A stretch of 64,000 bases of DNA from Amycolatopsis regifaucium (GTDB lineage: Bacteria; Actinomycetota; Actinomycetes; Mycobacteriales; Pseudonocardiaceae), in NCBI RefSeq assembly GCF_001613935.1, contig NZ_LQCI01000051.1:324008-388007 (forward strand), read 5' to 3'. Made by a program: the position numbers and the translations under genes. Of the stretch, positions 8,171 to 17,160 are shown piece by piece. Position 1 is the first letter of the stretch; each line of letters starts with the position of its first letter. Below the pieces are notes generated by a model, which saw only the letters and a list, made by a program, of their open reading frames with translations, searched no databases and had not been told where the DNA came from.

Positions 8171-8995
8171 ATGGCAGACCAGCGCGTCCTGATCACCGGC
8201 TCGGCGGGCATCGTCGGCACCCTGATGCGGCCGCGGCTGCGCCGTTCCGGACGGGTGTTGCGCCTGCTCGACCTGGCACCGCAGCCCGAAGCGAAAGCAG
8301 GTGAGAGCGTCGAGCTGATCACGGCGTCGGTGACCGACCCGGAAGCGATGGCGAAGGCGTGCGAAGGCGTCGATGCGCTGATCCACCTCGGCGGGCACAG
8401 CCGCGAGAACTCGTGGGAAGCGACGCTCGACGTCAACATCAACGGCACCCACACCGTCCTCGAAGCCGCGCGGGCGGCCGGTGTGCCGCGGGTGATCCTG
8501 GCCTCCAGCAACCACGCCGTCGGTTTCCGCCGCAACGACGAAGCGGGCGAGAACGGCCTCCCCGCCGACTCGACGCCTCGGCCCGACACCTACTACGGCG
8601 TCAGCAAGGCGGCCATCGAATCGCTGGGCAGCCTGTACCACTCGCGGTTCGGCATGGACGTGATCGTCATCCGGATCGGCTCGTGCTTCGAGAACCCGCT
8701 CGTGCTCGGCCCCCGCGGCCTGACGACCTGGCTTTCCCCCGACGACGGTGCCCGCCTGTTCGAGGCGTGCCTGAGCTACCCCTCCCCCGGCTACCGGCTG
8801 ATCTGGGGCGTCTCCGACAACACGCGCCGGATCTACTCACTCGCCGAAGCCGAAGAGCTGGGCTACAAATCGCTCGACAACGCGGAGATCTACGCCGACC
8901 AGCTGGCGGACAAGCCGGCGCCGACCGGTGCCGCGGCGGAGTACGTCGGCGGGCCGTTCTGCACGGCGCCACTGGGCGCGCACAACCCGCTCTGA
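8171..8995 (+). CDS. udh: Uronate dehydrogenase (NAD-dependent, SDR/epimerase fold)
   Basis: This 274-residue NAD-dependent dehydrogenase oxidises D-galacturonate or D-glucuronate to the aldarolactone. Visible features are the Rossmann motif LITGSAGIVGTLMRP (residues 7-21), the substrate loop HLGGHSRENSWE, the catalytic-serine region LASSNHAVGF, the YYGVSKAAIE Tyr-x-x-x-Lys pair, and RIGSCFENPL, all characteristic of the Udh subgroup rather than GalE. AAGGGG precedes the ATG. It shares the plus-strand unit with the IclR regulator and supplies the aldarate used by the dehydratases on the opposite strand. The ordered set makes the oxidative uronate pathway complete apart from lactonase, which can be dispensable because the lactone opens spontaneously. 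Confidence 0.88.
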   Translation: MADQRVLITGSAGIVGTLMRPRLRRSGRVLRLLDLAPQPEAKAGESVELITASVTDPEAMAKACEGVDALIHLGGHSRENSWEATLDVNINGTHTVLEAARAAGVPRVILASSNHAVGFRRNDEAGENGLPADSTPRPDTYYGVSKAAIESLGSLYHSRFGMDVIVIRIGSCFENPLVLGPRGLTTWLSPDDGARLFEACLSYPSPGYRLIWGVSDNTRRIYSLAEAEELGYKSLDNAEIYADQLADKPAPTGAAAEYVGGPFCTAPLGAHNPL

Positions 8996-9712
8996 GGCTC
9001 TGACGGCGGAATCCCGGTGGGCGGCACTTCGCTCCGCGCGTCGTGAGTGCCATGGACGGCTATCTGAGCCGTAAGGCAACGGCGGCTGACTGTCAGTCCT
9101 GGCGAATCGCGTGCAACAGCGTTCTGTGATTGCCGGCTCTGAAAGCAGGGACTCTTCCTTCGCTCCCGCCACAGCCGATGGTCGAGGTGACGCTCGCGGC
9201 GAAAGGGCCTATTGACGCCTATAGTTACCGTCCCAAGGGGACCGCGAACACCGGACGCCTCAGCCAGGAAGGCCCCTTAATGCCGCTTTCCTACCTTGAA
9301 GGAAGGGTGTCGGCAAAGTCGCACAAACCCCAGCTCTTGAGTGTCCATAAGGGCCACTCCCCGAGTCTGCGACGCCCGATTCGGAATGATCTGCGGAGCT
9401 TCAGGAAGGTCATGAGTGCCAATGAGGATTATTGAGGGTAAGGCAAATATGGCGTGCCCTCCCGCGGGTCCGGACTGGCCACCGGAGGCCGGAACGAAGA
9501 CAGAATGTCCACAAAGGACACTTTTGGCAGGCCAGTGTCCGACATGAGCAGTGCGTGGTTCCCGAGGGGGTCGTGAGTGCCAAGTGGTGCGGTAACCCTG
9601 ATCAGCACTCACGACCCATCCCAAAGCCGCACACGCAGTACTTGACTGCGACCAAATAGCGAACGCCAGGCCTTCACTACCGTCACGGTAAGGAAGGGGG
9701 CCTTCACGGCAA
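8996..9712. other. 717-bp gene-free region between convergent genes, rich in degenerate palindromes
   Basis: No convincing gene, tRNA or mobile element is visible. Short open frames here lack ribosome sites and family motifs. The stretch holds repeated words: GTCGTGAGTGCCA-like copies at about 9040, 9409 and 9570, and AAGGGGCCTT-like halves around 9205, 9275 and 9690 that resemble the arms of the 47-nt palindromes elsewhere in the window. A compact inverted repeat, CTACCGTCACGGTA, lies near 9674. The region looks like an accumulation of decayed intergenic repeats. Confidence 0.6.
9570..9615. repeat. Hairpin with GTCGTGAGTGC arms
   Basis: GTCGTGAGTGC at 9570-9580 pairs exactly with GCACTCACGAC at 9605-9615, across a 24-nt loop. 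The TCGTGAGTG word is shared with the 23-bp hairpin at 729-776, which supports a dispersed family. It lies about 100 nt downstream of the glgB stop (minus strand), where a terminator would be expected, but no T-tract is present. Confidence 0.65.
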
Positions 9713-11920
9713 TCAGCCGATCACGCCATGGCGATCCTCGGTCAGCCAGAGGACGCCGGCCGGGGGAAGCTGGAGGACCGCGGAAGCCGGCTGGCCGTGC
9801 CACGCCTCCTTCGTCGCCTCCACCTCGCCCAGGTTGCCCACATCCGAGCCACCGTAGGAAGCCGCGTCCGTGTTGAGCACCTCGCGCCAACGGCCAGCCG
9901 ACGGCAGGCCGACGCGGTAATCGTGGTGCGGGGTCCCGGCGAAGTTCGCCACACACGCCAGGCGTGAGCCGTCCTCGCCGATGCGGAGGAAACTGAGCAC
10001 GTTACCGCCCGCGTCGCTGGCGTCGATCCAGGCGAAACCCTCCGGGGTGGTGTCCTGGCTGAACAGCGCCGGGGTCGAGCGGTACAGTTCGTTCAGAGTG
10101 CGCACCAGCTCCCACACTCCTCTGTGCAGGGGCGCGTCCAGCAGATGCCAGTCGAGCGAACGTGACTCCGCCCATTCGGCGGCCTGGCCGAATTCGGCAC
10201 CCATGAACAGCAGCTGCTTGCCGGGGTGCGCCCACATGAACGCCAGCAGCGAACGCAGTCCGGCCGCCTTGTTCCACTCATCGCCGGGCATCCGGTCCCA
10301 CAGCGAGCCCTTGCCATGTACCACTTCGTCGTGGGACAGCGGAAGCATGAAATTCTCGCTCCAGGCATAGGCGAGGGAGAACGTCATCTCGTTGTGGTGG
10401 TAGACGCGGTGGACCGGCTCATGGGACAGATAACGCAGTGTGTCGTGCATCCAGCCCATGTTCCACTTGAAGCCGAAACCGAGCCCGCCAAGGTGCGTCG
10501 GGCGCGTGACGCCCGGCCAAGCGGTTGACTCCTCGGCCACCATCACCACCCCTGGGTGCCGCTTGTAGACGGTGGCGTTCAACTCCTGGAGAAACCGTAC
10601 GGCGTCCAGGTTTTCACGACCACCGTACTGGTTGGGCAGCCACTCCCCATCCTTACGGGAATAGTCGAGGTAAAGCATCGACGCGACCGCGTCGACCCGA
10701 AGGCCGTCCAGGTGAAATTCGTCGAGCCAGTACAACGCGTTGGCCACCAGAAAGTTGCGGACTTCATTGCGGCCGAAGTCGAAGACGAGGGTGCCCCAGT
10801 CCGGCTGTTCGCCGCGGCGCGGATCCGCGTGTTCGTACAGCGGTGTGCCGTCGAAACGGGCGAGCGCCCAGCTGTCACGCGGGAAATGCGCCGGTACCCA
10901 GTCGACGAGTACACCGATGCCCCGCCGGTGCAGATGGTCGACGAAGTACCGGAAGTCGTCTGGCGATCCGAACCGCGCGGTCGGCGCGTAGTACGAAGTG
11001 ACCTGGTAGCCCCAGGAGCCGCCGAAGGGGTGCTCCGACACCGGCAACAGCTCGACGTGCGTGAAGCCGGTTTCGACCAGGTAGTCACCCAGCTGCTCGG
11101 CCAACTCACGGTAGTCCAGGCCCGCGCGCCACGAGGCGAGGTGCACCTCGTAGACGCTCATCGGCGCCTTGGTCCAGTCGGTCGCCTCGCGCCGCGCGAC
11201 CCACTCCTCATCACCCCACGTGTGGCCGGACGTGGTGACCACCGAGGCCGTCGCCGGTGGTGTCTCGGTGGCGAACGCCATCGGGTCGGCCTTCTCGTGC
11301 CAGGTGCCGTCCGAGCCGAGGATGCGAAACTTGTAGCAGGCGCCCGGCTTGACGTCGGGCAGGAACAGCTCCCAGACGCCGGACGAGCCGAGCGAGCGCA
11401 TCGGCTGCGCGCGCCCGTCCCAGCCGTTGAAGTCACCGATCACGCGCACGCCTCGCGCGTTCGGCGCCCACACCGCGAACGACGTGCCCTCGACGACACC
11501 GTTCGGCGTCTCGTAGGAGTGCACCCGCGCTCCCAGCACCTCCCAGAGGCGCTCGTGCCTGCCTTCGCCGATCAAGTGCAGGTCCAGCTCCCCCACCGTC
11601 GGCAGCCAGCGGTACGGATCGTCCGTGACGACGGTGTGCCCGTCATAGTCGACCTCGAGCCGGTAGTCGCCGGGATGCTCGGGTACGGCGACGGCGAACA
11701 GCGCGTCGGTCACTCGCTCCATCGGGTATCGGTGGCCGTCGACGCACAGCGTGACGGCCTTCGCGCCGGGCCGCAGCGTCCGCACCGCGAACGCCGAGCC
11801 CGCCGAGTGGGCGCCCAGCACCGAGTGCGGATTGTGGTGATCCCCGGCCAGGAGCCGGTCGATATCGGCGGCAGGCGGGGCGGCGTCGGGCAGGTCGTCC
11901 GATGCGGCGTTCGAGTTCAC
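9713..11920 (-). CDS. glgB: 1,4-alpha-glucan branching enzyme
   Basis: This 735-residue GH13_9 enzyme introduces alpha-1,6 branches into alpha-1,4-glucan. The layout is an N-terminal carbohydrate-binding N1 module, a CBM48 module (GTSFAVWAPNARGVRVIGDFNGWDG), the catalytic barrel and a C-terminal beta domain. Catalytic signatures are LVDWVPAHFP, GLRVDAVASMLYLDYS (nucleophile Asp), VMVAEESTAWP (acid/base Glu) and LPLSHDEVVHGKGSL. The start is GTG at 11920, whose GTGA overlaps the maltokinase stop, giving tight translational coupling. It is the last gene of the glgE-treS-mak-glgB unit. In the GlgE pathway it branches the linear chains made from maltose-1-phosphate. Confidence 0.95.
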   Translation of the reverse strand: MNSNAASDDLPDAAPPAADIDRLLAGDHHNPHSVLGAHSAGSAFAVRTLRPGAKAVTLCVDGHRYPMERVTDALFAVAVPEHPGDYRLEVDYDGHTVVTDDPYRWLPTVGELDLHLIGEGRHERLWEVLGARVHSYETPNGVVEGTSFAVWAPNARGVRVIGDFNGWDGRAQPMRSLGSSGVWELFLPDVKPGACYKFRILGSDGTWHEKADPMAFATETPPATASVVTTSGHTWGDEEWVARREATDWTKAPMSVYEVHLASWRAGLDYRELAEQLGDYLVETGFTHVELLPVSEHPFGGSWGYQVTSYYAPTARFGSPDDFRYFVDHLHRRGIGVLVDWVPAHFPRDSWALARFDGTPLYEHADPRRGEQPDWGTLVFDFGRNEVRNFLVANALYWLDEFHLDGLRVDAVASMLYLDYSRKDGEWLPNQYGGRENLDAVRFLQELNATVYKRHPGVVMVAEESTAWPGVTRPTHLGGLGFGFKWNMGWMHDTLRYLSHEPVHRVYHHNEMTFSLAYAWSENFMLPLSHDEVVHGKGSLWDRMPGDEWNKAAGLRSLLAFMWAHPGKQLLFMGAEFGQAAEWAESRSLDWHLLDAPLHRGVWELVRTLNELYRSTPALFSQDTTPEGFAWIDASDAGGNVLSFLRIGEDGSRLACVANFAGTPHHDYRVGLPSAGRWREVLNTDAASYGGSDVGNLGEVEATKEAWHGQPASAVLQLPPAGVLWLTEDRHGVIG

Positions 11921-13302
11921 GCTTCTCCTTGAGCGATACGGGCGATCGAGGCGAGCGGCACGCCCAACCAGTCCGGCCGGTTCGCGTACTCGTAGGCCAC
12001 CTCGTAGATCGCCTTGTCCAGTTCGAAAGCCCGCAACAATTCGTCTTGGTCGCCGGGGGACACCGACGTGTCTTCCCTCGCCACGGCGTAGCCCTTGTAG
12101 AAGGCGGCGCGGTTGCGCGCGGCCCATTCGGCTGCCTGCTGCTCCAGTTCCACGTCGTCCGGCTGCCCGACCAGCATCTGCTGAGCGGCGTAATCGAACG
12201 AACGCAGCATGCCGGCGACGTCCCGCAGCGGGGAGCGGAGCGCCTGCCGTTCCTCGACCGGGGCGGCGGGCTCGCCTTCGAAGTCGATCAGCAACCAGCC
12301 GTTGACCGTCCTCAGCACCTGGCCGAGATGCAGATCTCCGTGGATGTACTGCATCGGGACGGCGTCGGCGGACACCCCGCGCAGCTTCTCGAATGCCGCC
12401 CGCAGCATCGGGGCGTGCTCGGCCAGCTCCGGCACTTGCCCGGCGACGGTCTCCAGCCGGGCGACCATCGCCCGCACGGTGCGTTCGAGTTCGGCGGCGT
12501 CGGCGGCCTCCGAACCGAGCGCCTTCGCCAAGTCGGCGTGCACCTCGGCGACCGCCCGGCCGAGCCGCTCGGCCTCACCGGCGAAATCACCACCGGCCTC
12601 TTCGGCGTGCCGGTCCTGGCTCGCCATCAGGTCCCGGACGCTCGTGGTGGCCATCGCCCAGCCGTCGACGGCGTCGGGAACGAACCGCTGGAGCATCCCG
12701 ACCGTGGCCGGCTCCCCGTCCAGCTCACCGGTGATCGAGCCCAGCGGCTGCGCGATGTGCTTGCTGCCGATCTTCTGCAGGGCGCGGTGCAGCACCAGGT
12801 CCTTGTTCTCGCCAGGGCTCAGCTTGCGGAACAGTTTCAGGATGTACTGGCCGCCGTACACGAGCGAAGTGTTGCTCTGTTCGGAAGTGATCGGCCGGGC
12901 CCGCAGCCCGGTGTCGAGCTCGACACCGGCTTCGTGCTCGAACGACAGCGTGCCGACCTGACCGCCGCGGGCCATCAGCTCCAGCAGCACGCTGGTCAGG
13001 TCCGCGTCGCCGGAGGCCTCGTACGCGTTGAGCTCACCGCCGGCGCCGATCCAGCTGGTGGAGGCGATCTCCGGCGGATGCGTGCGGCGTCCGACGAGCA
13101 GTTGGTAGGGCTCACGCCGCCCGTCCTGATCGACTTCGACGACCACGTGCAGCAACTGCGGGTCGCCTTCGACCAGCTCGGTCACGCCGAGCGGCCGGAC
13201 GGTGGTCACGGGCCGGTCCTTGCCGGCGAACCAGCGCTGCTCCGGCAGCCAGTGCTTCAGATCAGTGGCCAGTTCTTCGACCAGCACACGGGGGTCGATC
13301 AA
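11917..13302 (-). CDS. mak: Maltokinase
   Basis: This 461-residue kinase phosphorylates maltose to alpha-maltose-1-phosphate, the substrate of GlgE. It is homologous to mycobacterial Mak (Pep2) and has an aminoglycoside-phosphotransferase-like fold. The N-terminal cap (HWLPEQRWFAGKDRP) and the catalytic segments YIHGDLHLGQVL and WLLIDFEGEPAAP are diagnostic. The start appears to be TTG at 13302, preceded by GAGGTGAG. It follows treS by 6 nt and overlaps glgB by 4 nt, so TreS, Mak and GlgB should be produced together. In some actinomycetes treS and mak are fused; here they are separate. Confidence 0.93.
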   Translation of the reverse strand: MIDPRVLVEELATDLKHWLPEQRWFAGKDRPVTTVRPLGVTELVEGDPQLLHVVVEVDQDGRREPYQLLVGRRTHPPEIASTSWIGAGGELNAYEASGDADLTSVLLELMARGGQVGTLSFEHEAGVELDTGLRARPITSEQSNTSLVYGGQYILKLFRKLSPGENKDLVLHRALQKIGSKHIAQPLGSITGELDGEPATVGMLQRFVPDAVDGWAMATTSVRDLMASQDRHAEEAGGDFAGEAERLGRAVAEVHADLAKALGSEAADAAELERTVRAMVARLETVAGQVPELAEHAPMLRAAFEKLRGVSADAVPMQYIHGDLHLGQVLRTVNGWLLIDFEGEPAAPVEERQALRSPLRDVAGMLRSFDYAAQQMLVGQPDDVELEQQAAEWAARNRAAFYKGYAVAREDTSVSPGDQDELLRAFELDKAIYEVAYEYANRPDWLGVPLASIARIAQGEA

Positions 13303-13308
13303 AAGGTC

Positions 13309-15117
13309 TCACCTCGTTTCGCCTGCTTCTGCCGGGTTCTGCAATTGGAACCAGTAGAAGCCATGTCCGGGCAAGGTCAGCAGATAAGGCAGCTCGCCGA
13401 TGCTCGGGAACTGCACGCCGCCGGTCAGCTCCACCGGCGTGGCCCCGCGGTGCGCCGCGAGGTCCAGTTCCACCGGCTGCGGGAAGCGGGAGAGGTTGTT
13501 GACGCAGAGCACCACGTCCTCACCGCCGTCCGGCCGTTTCCAGTGCCGCTTGTAGGCCAGCACACTGGGGTTGGACCCGCCGAGGTCCAGGAACTCGCCC
13601 GCGGCGAAGGCGTGGTGCTGTTTGCGCACCTCGATCATCCGCCGGGTCCAGTTGAGCAGCGAAGAGGCGTTGTTCGACTGCGCCTCGACGTTGAGTCCCT
13701 GGTAGCCGTAGACCGGGTCCATGATCACCGGCAGGTAGATCCGGCCCGGGTCGCAGGAGGAGAATCCGGCGTTGCGGTCCGGCGTCCACTGCATGGGTGT
13801 GCGCACCGCGTCGCGGTCGCCGAGCCAGATGTTGTCTCCCATGCCGATCTCGTCACCGTAGTACAGAACGGGCGAGCCCGGGAGGGAAAGCAGCATCGCG
13901 GTGAACAACTCCTGCTGGTTGCGGTCGTTGTCCAGCAGCGGGGCCAACCTGCGGCGGATACCGATGTTGGCCTTCATCCGCGGGTCCTTGGCGTACTCCG
14001 CGTACATGTAGTCGCGCTCGTCGTCGGTGACCATCTCGAGGGTCAGCTCGTCGTGGTTGCGCAGGAAGATCCCCCATTGCGTGCCGCTGGGGATCTCCGG
14101 GGTCTGGGCGAGGATCTCGGTGATCGGAAACCGCGATTCGCGGCGCACGGCCATGAAGATCCGCGGCATCAGCGGGAAGTGGAACGCCATATGGCACTCG
14201 TCGCCGCCGACCTCCGGGTCGCCGAAGTACTCGACGACGTCCGAAGGCCATTGGTTGGCCTCCGCCAGCAGGATCCGCCCGGGGTATTCGTCGTCGACGA
14301 CCTTCCGGCAGCGCCTGAGGAACTCGTGCGTGCGCGGCAGGTTTTCGCAGTTGGTGCCCTCTTGTTCGAACAGGTACGGCACCGCGTCGAGCCGGAATCC
14401 GTCGATGCCCAGGTCGAGCCAGAAGCGCAGGACGTCGATCATCGCTTCTTGGACGTCCGGGTTCTCGTAATTCAGGTCGGGCTGGTGGGAGAAGAACCGG
14501 TGCCAGTAGAACTGGCCGCGCACCGGGTCGTAGGTCCAGTTCGACGTCTCGGTGTCGACGAAGATGATCCGCGCGTCGGGGTAGCGGGAGTCGTCGTCGC
14601 TCCAGACGTAGTAGTCACCGTACGGACCATCGGGGTCGCTGTGGGATTGCTGGAACCAGGGATGCGCGTCCGAAGTGTGGTTGAGGACCAGGTCGGTGAT
14701 CACGCGGATGCCGCGGCGGTGTGCCTCGTTGAGCAGGAACACGAAGTCCTCGACGGTGCCGAATTCCGGCAGCACGGCGCGGAAGTCGCTGATGTCGTAG
14801 CCACCGTCGCGCAGCGGTGAGGCGTAGAACGGCGGCAGCCAGAGACAGTCGACGCCCAGCCAGGCCAAATAGTCCAGCCGCTCGGCCAGGCCCCGCAGGT
14901 CACCCGTGCCGTCCCCGTTCGAGTCGGCGAACGCGCGCACCAGCACCTCATAGAACACCGCGCCCTTGAACCACTCCGGGTCCGACGGCGCCTGCTGCGC
15001 CGCCCGGAAGTCGTCGGCTTGCGGCTCCACCAGCATGCCGTCGGCGGTCATCGCCTCACCGGTGTGCGGGACGTTCTCCAGCCTCAGCGCCACCTCGGGC
15101 CCGGCCTCTTCCGGCAT
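13309..15117 (-). CDS. treS: Trehalose synthase (maltose alpha-D-glucosyltransferase)
   Basis: This 602-residue GH13_16 enzyme interconverts trehalose and maltose. The TreS signatures are WFKGAVFYEVLVRAFADSN near the N terminus, ITDLVLNHTSDAHPWFQ, GFRLDAVPYLFEQEGTNCEN (nucleophile Asp), RILLAEANQWPSDVVEYF (acid/base Glu) and IFLRNHDELTLEMV. The ATG at 15117 is preferred because GAGGTGGAG precedes it. The protein lacks a fused kinase domain, which is encoded by the adjacent mak. In this context it probably feeds trehalose into maltose-1-phosphate for GlgE, though the reaction is reversible. Confidence 0.95.
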   Translation of the reverse strand: MPEEAGPEVALRLENVPHTGEAMTADGMLVEPQADDFRAAQQAPSDPEWFKGAVFYEVLVRAFADSNGDGTGDLRGLAERLDYLAWLGVDCLWLPPFYASPLRDGGYDISDFRAVLPEFGTVEDFVFLLNEAHRRGIRVITDLVLNHTSDAHPWFQQSHSDPDGPYGDYYVWSDDDSRYPDARIIFVDTETSNWTYDPVRGQFYWHRFFSHQPDLNYENPDVQEAMIDVLRFWLDLGIDGFRLDAVPYLFEQEGTNCENLPRTHEFLRRCRKVVDDEYPGRILLAEANQWPSDVVEYFGDPEVGGDECHMAFHFPLMPRIFMAVRRESRFPITEILAQTPEIPSGTQWGIFLRNHDELTLEMVTDDERDYMYAEYAKDPRMKANIGIRRRLAPLLDNDRNQQELFTAMLLSLPGSPVLYYGDEIGMGDNIWLGDRDAVRTPMQWTPDRNAGFSSCDPGRIYLPVIMDPVYGYQGLNVEAQSNNASSLLNWTRRMIEVRKQHHAFAAGEFLDLGGSNPSVLAYKRHWKRPDGGEDVVLCVNNLSRFPQPVELDLAAHRGATPVELTGGVQFPSIGELPYLLTLPGHGFYWFQLQNPAEAGETR

Positions 15118-15177
15118 AGCTCCACCTCGTATCCGCAAGTCCGTCCATCCGCAAAATCAGTCGGGGGTACCGAATGT

Positions 15178-17160
15178 TCAAGTGGCCAAGCGGCGCCTGA
15201 GCGCCACGACGTGGGCCACCGCACGCCAGGGTTCGAGCCGGACGAAGTTGGCCTGGCCCCAGTCCCAGGTGTCACCGGTGACTTCGTCCTGCGCGATCAG
15301 CCGGTCGTGCGGCTCGAACCCGAGGGCATCCATGTCGAAGTAGAGCGTTCCCTCTTGAGCCATGTACGGATCAAGCGTGACAACGGTGACCACGGTGTCG
15401 CCGGTGGCCGGGTCCTGTTTGGAGTAGGCCAAGAGGGCGTCGTTGTCGATGTGGTGGAAGTACAGCGTGCGCATCTGCCGCAGCGCCGGGTGGGCACGGC
15501 GGATGACGTTCAGCTTGGTCAGCCACGGCTCCAGGGATCGTCCCTCGGCGAGCGCGCCTTCGAAGTCGCGTGGACGTAGCTGGTACTTCTCCGAGTCCAG
15601 GTACTCCTCGCTGCCCTCGCGGACCGGAAGGTGCTCGAACAACTCATAGCCCGAATAAACGCCCCAAGTCGGCGACAGCGTCGCCGCCAAGGCCGCCCGC
15701 AAAGCGAACATGCCCGGGCCACCGCGTTGCAACGACTCGTGGAGGATGTCCGGGGTGTTGACGAACAGGTTCGGCCTGCCCTCGTCCCAGTGCTGCCACA
15801 GGTCGACGCCGAAGTCGATGAGTTCCTGCTTCCCGGTCCGCCAGGTGAAGTAGGTGTAGCTCTGGCTGAAGCCCAGCCGCGCCAGGCCCCACAGCCGCGC
15901 CGGGCGGGTGAACGCCTCGGCCAGGAACACGACGTCCGGGTCGACCTCCTTCACCGACTGGATCAGCCAGGCCCAGAAGTCCGGGGGCTTGGTGTGCGGG
16001 TTGTCCACGCGGAAGATCCGCACCCCGTGGTCGACCCAGTGCAGGACGACCCGCAACACCTCTTCGTAGATCGCCTTCGGGTCGTTGTCGAAGTTGATCG
16101 GGTAGATGTCTTGGTACTTCTTCGGCGGGTTCTCCGCATAGGCGATCGAACCGTCCGGACGAGTGGTGAAGAACTCCGGGTGCTTGAGCACCCAAGGGTG
16201 GTCGGGTGCGGCCTGCAGAGCGAGGTCGAGGGCGACCTCCAGGCCGAGGTCGCCGGCGCGGGCGACGAAGGCGTCGAAGTCCTCCAGCGTGCCCAGCTCC
16301 GGGTGGACCGCGTCGTGCCCGCCCTCGTCGGCACCGATCGCCCATGGCGAACCGACGTCGTCGGGACCCGCGTCAAGGGTGTTGTTGGGACCCTTGCGGT
16401 TCACCCGCCCGATGGGGTGGATCGGCGGCAGGTAGACGACGTCGAAACCCATCCGCGCGACGCGGTCGAGCTCGGCCGCGGCGGTGGTGAAGGTACCGTG
16501 CACCGGCCTGCCGTGCTCGTCCATACCTCCGGTGGAGCGCGGGAAGAACTCATACCAGGCGCCATAGGCGGCGCGTTCACGGTCGACCCACAGCTTCATC
16601 GCCTTGCCCTTGGTGACCAGCTCACGCACGGGGAACTCGTGCATCAGCTGCCGCACCTCGGGCGAGAGCGCGGGTCCGATCCGCTCGAGCAAGGCGCGTT
16701 CGGTGTCCCGCAGCGCTGTCACCGCTCCGGTCAGCAACGCTCGTTCGGCGCGCCGGTCCGGACGACGGGCGAGGCGTTCGAGCAGCCGGGCACCGATCTC
16801 GAGGTCGTTGGCCAGTTCGTCGGGCCCCTGACCGGCGGCGACCTTCACCTCGACCGCGTGTGTCCACGTCGCCCACGGATCGCTCCAGGCGTCGACGCGG
16901 TAGGTCCACAGGCCCCGGGCGTCGGGCACGATCACGGCCGCGAAGCTGTCAGGGTGGTCGGCGCCGCGAGGAGCCATCCGGGTCTGCCGGGTCAGCCGGT
17001 CGCCCGGTCCGCGCCAGGCGACGGTGGCGGCCACGGCGTCGTGCCCCTCCCGCCAGACCGTCGCGGTGACAGGAATGTGTTCTCCCACAACGGCTTTGGC
17101 CGGATACCGGCCGCAGCTCACGCAGGGGGAGACGTCATCGATGCCGAGCCGGCCGGTCAT
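15178..17160 (-). CDS. glgE: Alpha-1,4-glucan:maltose-1-phosphate maltosyltransferase
   Basis: This 660-residue GH13_3 enzyme extends alpha-1,4-glucan by maltosyl units from maltose-1-phosphate. The N-terminal beta-sandwich region (about 1-105) and helical linker precede the barrel, which begins at YGAWYEFFPRSTGG. The nucleophile lies in VRIFRVDNPHTKPPDFW (about Asp386) and the acid/base in VVFLAEAFTRP (about Glu415). FVNTPDILHESLQRGG is the conserved region associated with the phosphate-bearing donor. The ATG at 17160 has GAGGGGCG upstream; TTG at 17166 is the alternative. It is the first gene of the treS-mak-glgB run, and a candidate ECF-type promoter lies about 120 nt upstream. Confidence 0.95.
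   Translation of the reverse strand: MTGRLGIDDVSPCVSCGRYPAKAVVGEHIPVTATVWREGHDAVAATVAWRGPGDRLTRQTRMAPRGADHPDSFAAVIVPDARGLWTYRVDAWSDPWATWTHAVEVKVAAGQGPDELANDLEIGARLLERLARRPDRRAERALLTGAVTALRDTERALLERIGPALSPEVRQLMHEFPVRELVTKGKAMKLWVDRERAAYGAWYEFFPRSTGGMDEHGRPVHGTFTTAAAELDRVARMGFDVVYLPPIHPIGRVNRKGPNNTLDAGPDDVGSPWAIGADEGGHDAVHPELGTLEDFDAFVARAGDLGLEVALDLALQAAPDHPWVLKHPEFFTTRPDGSIAYAENPPKKYQDIYPINFDNDPKAIYEEVLRVVLHWVDHGVRIFRVDNPHTKPPDFWAWLIQSVKEVDPDVVFLAEAFTRPARLWGLARLGFSQSYTYFTWRTGKQELIDFGVDLWQHWDEGRPNLFVNTPDILHESLQRGGPGMFALRAALAATLSPTWGVYSGYELFEHLPVREGSEEYLDSEKYQLRPRDFEGALAEGRSLEPWLTKLNVIRRAHPALRQMRTLYFHHIDNDALLAYSKQDPATGDTVVTVVTLDPYMAQEGTLYFDMDALGFEPHDRLIAQDEVTGDTWDWGQANFVRLEPWRAVAHVVALRRRLAT

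Noticed and set aside
9130..9435. Short open frame within the 8996-9712 gap
   Set aside because: It runs through palindromic repeats and has no family resemblance.
11902..14820. A 972-codon plus-strand open frame opposite treS and mak
   Set aside because: It has no ribosome site or recognisable motif, and both opposite-strand genes are certain.
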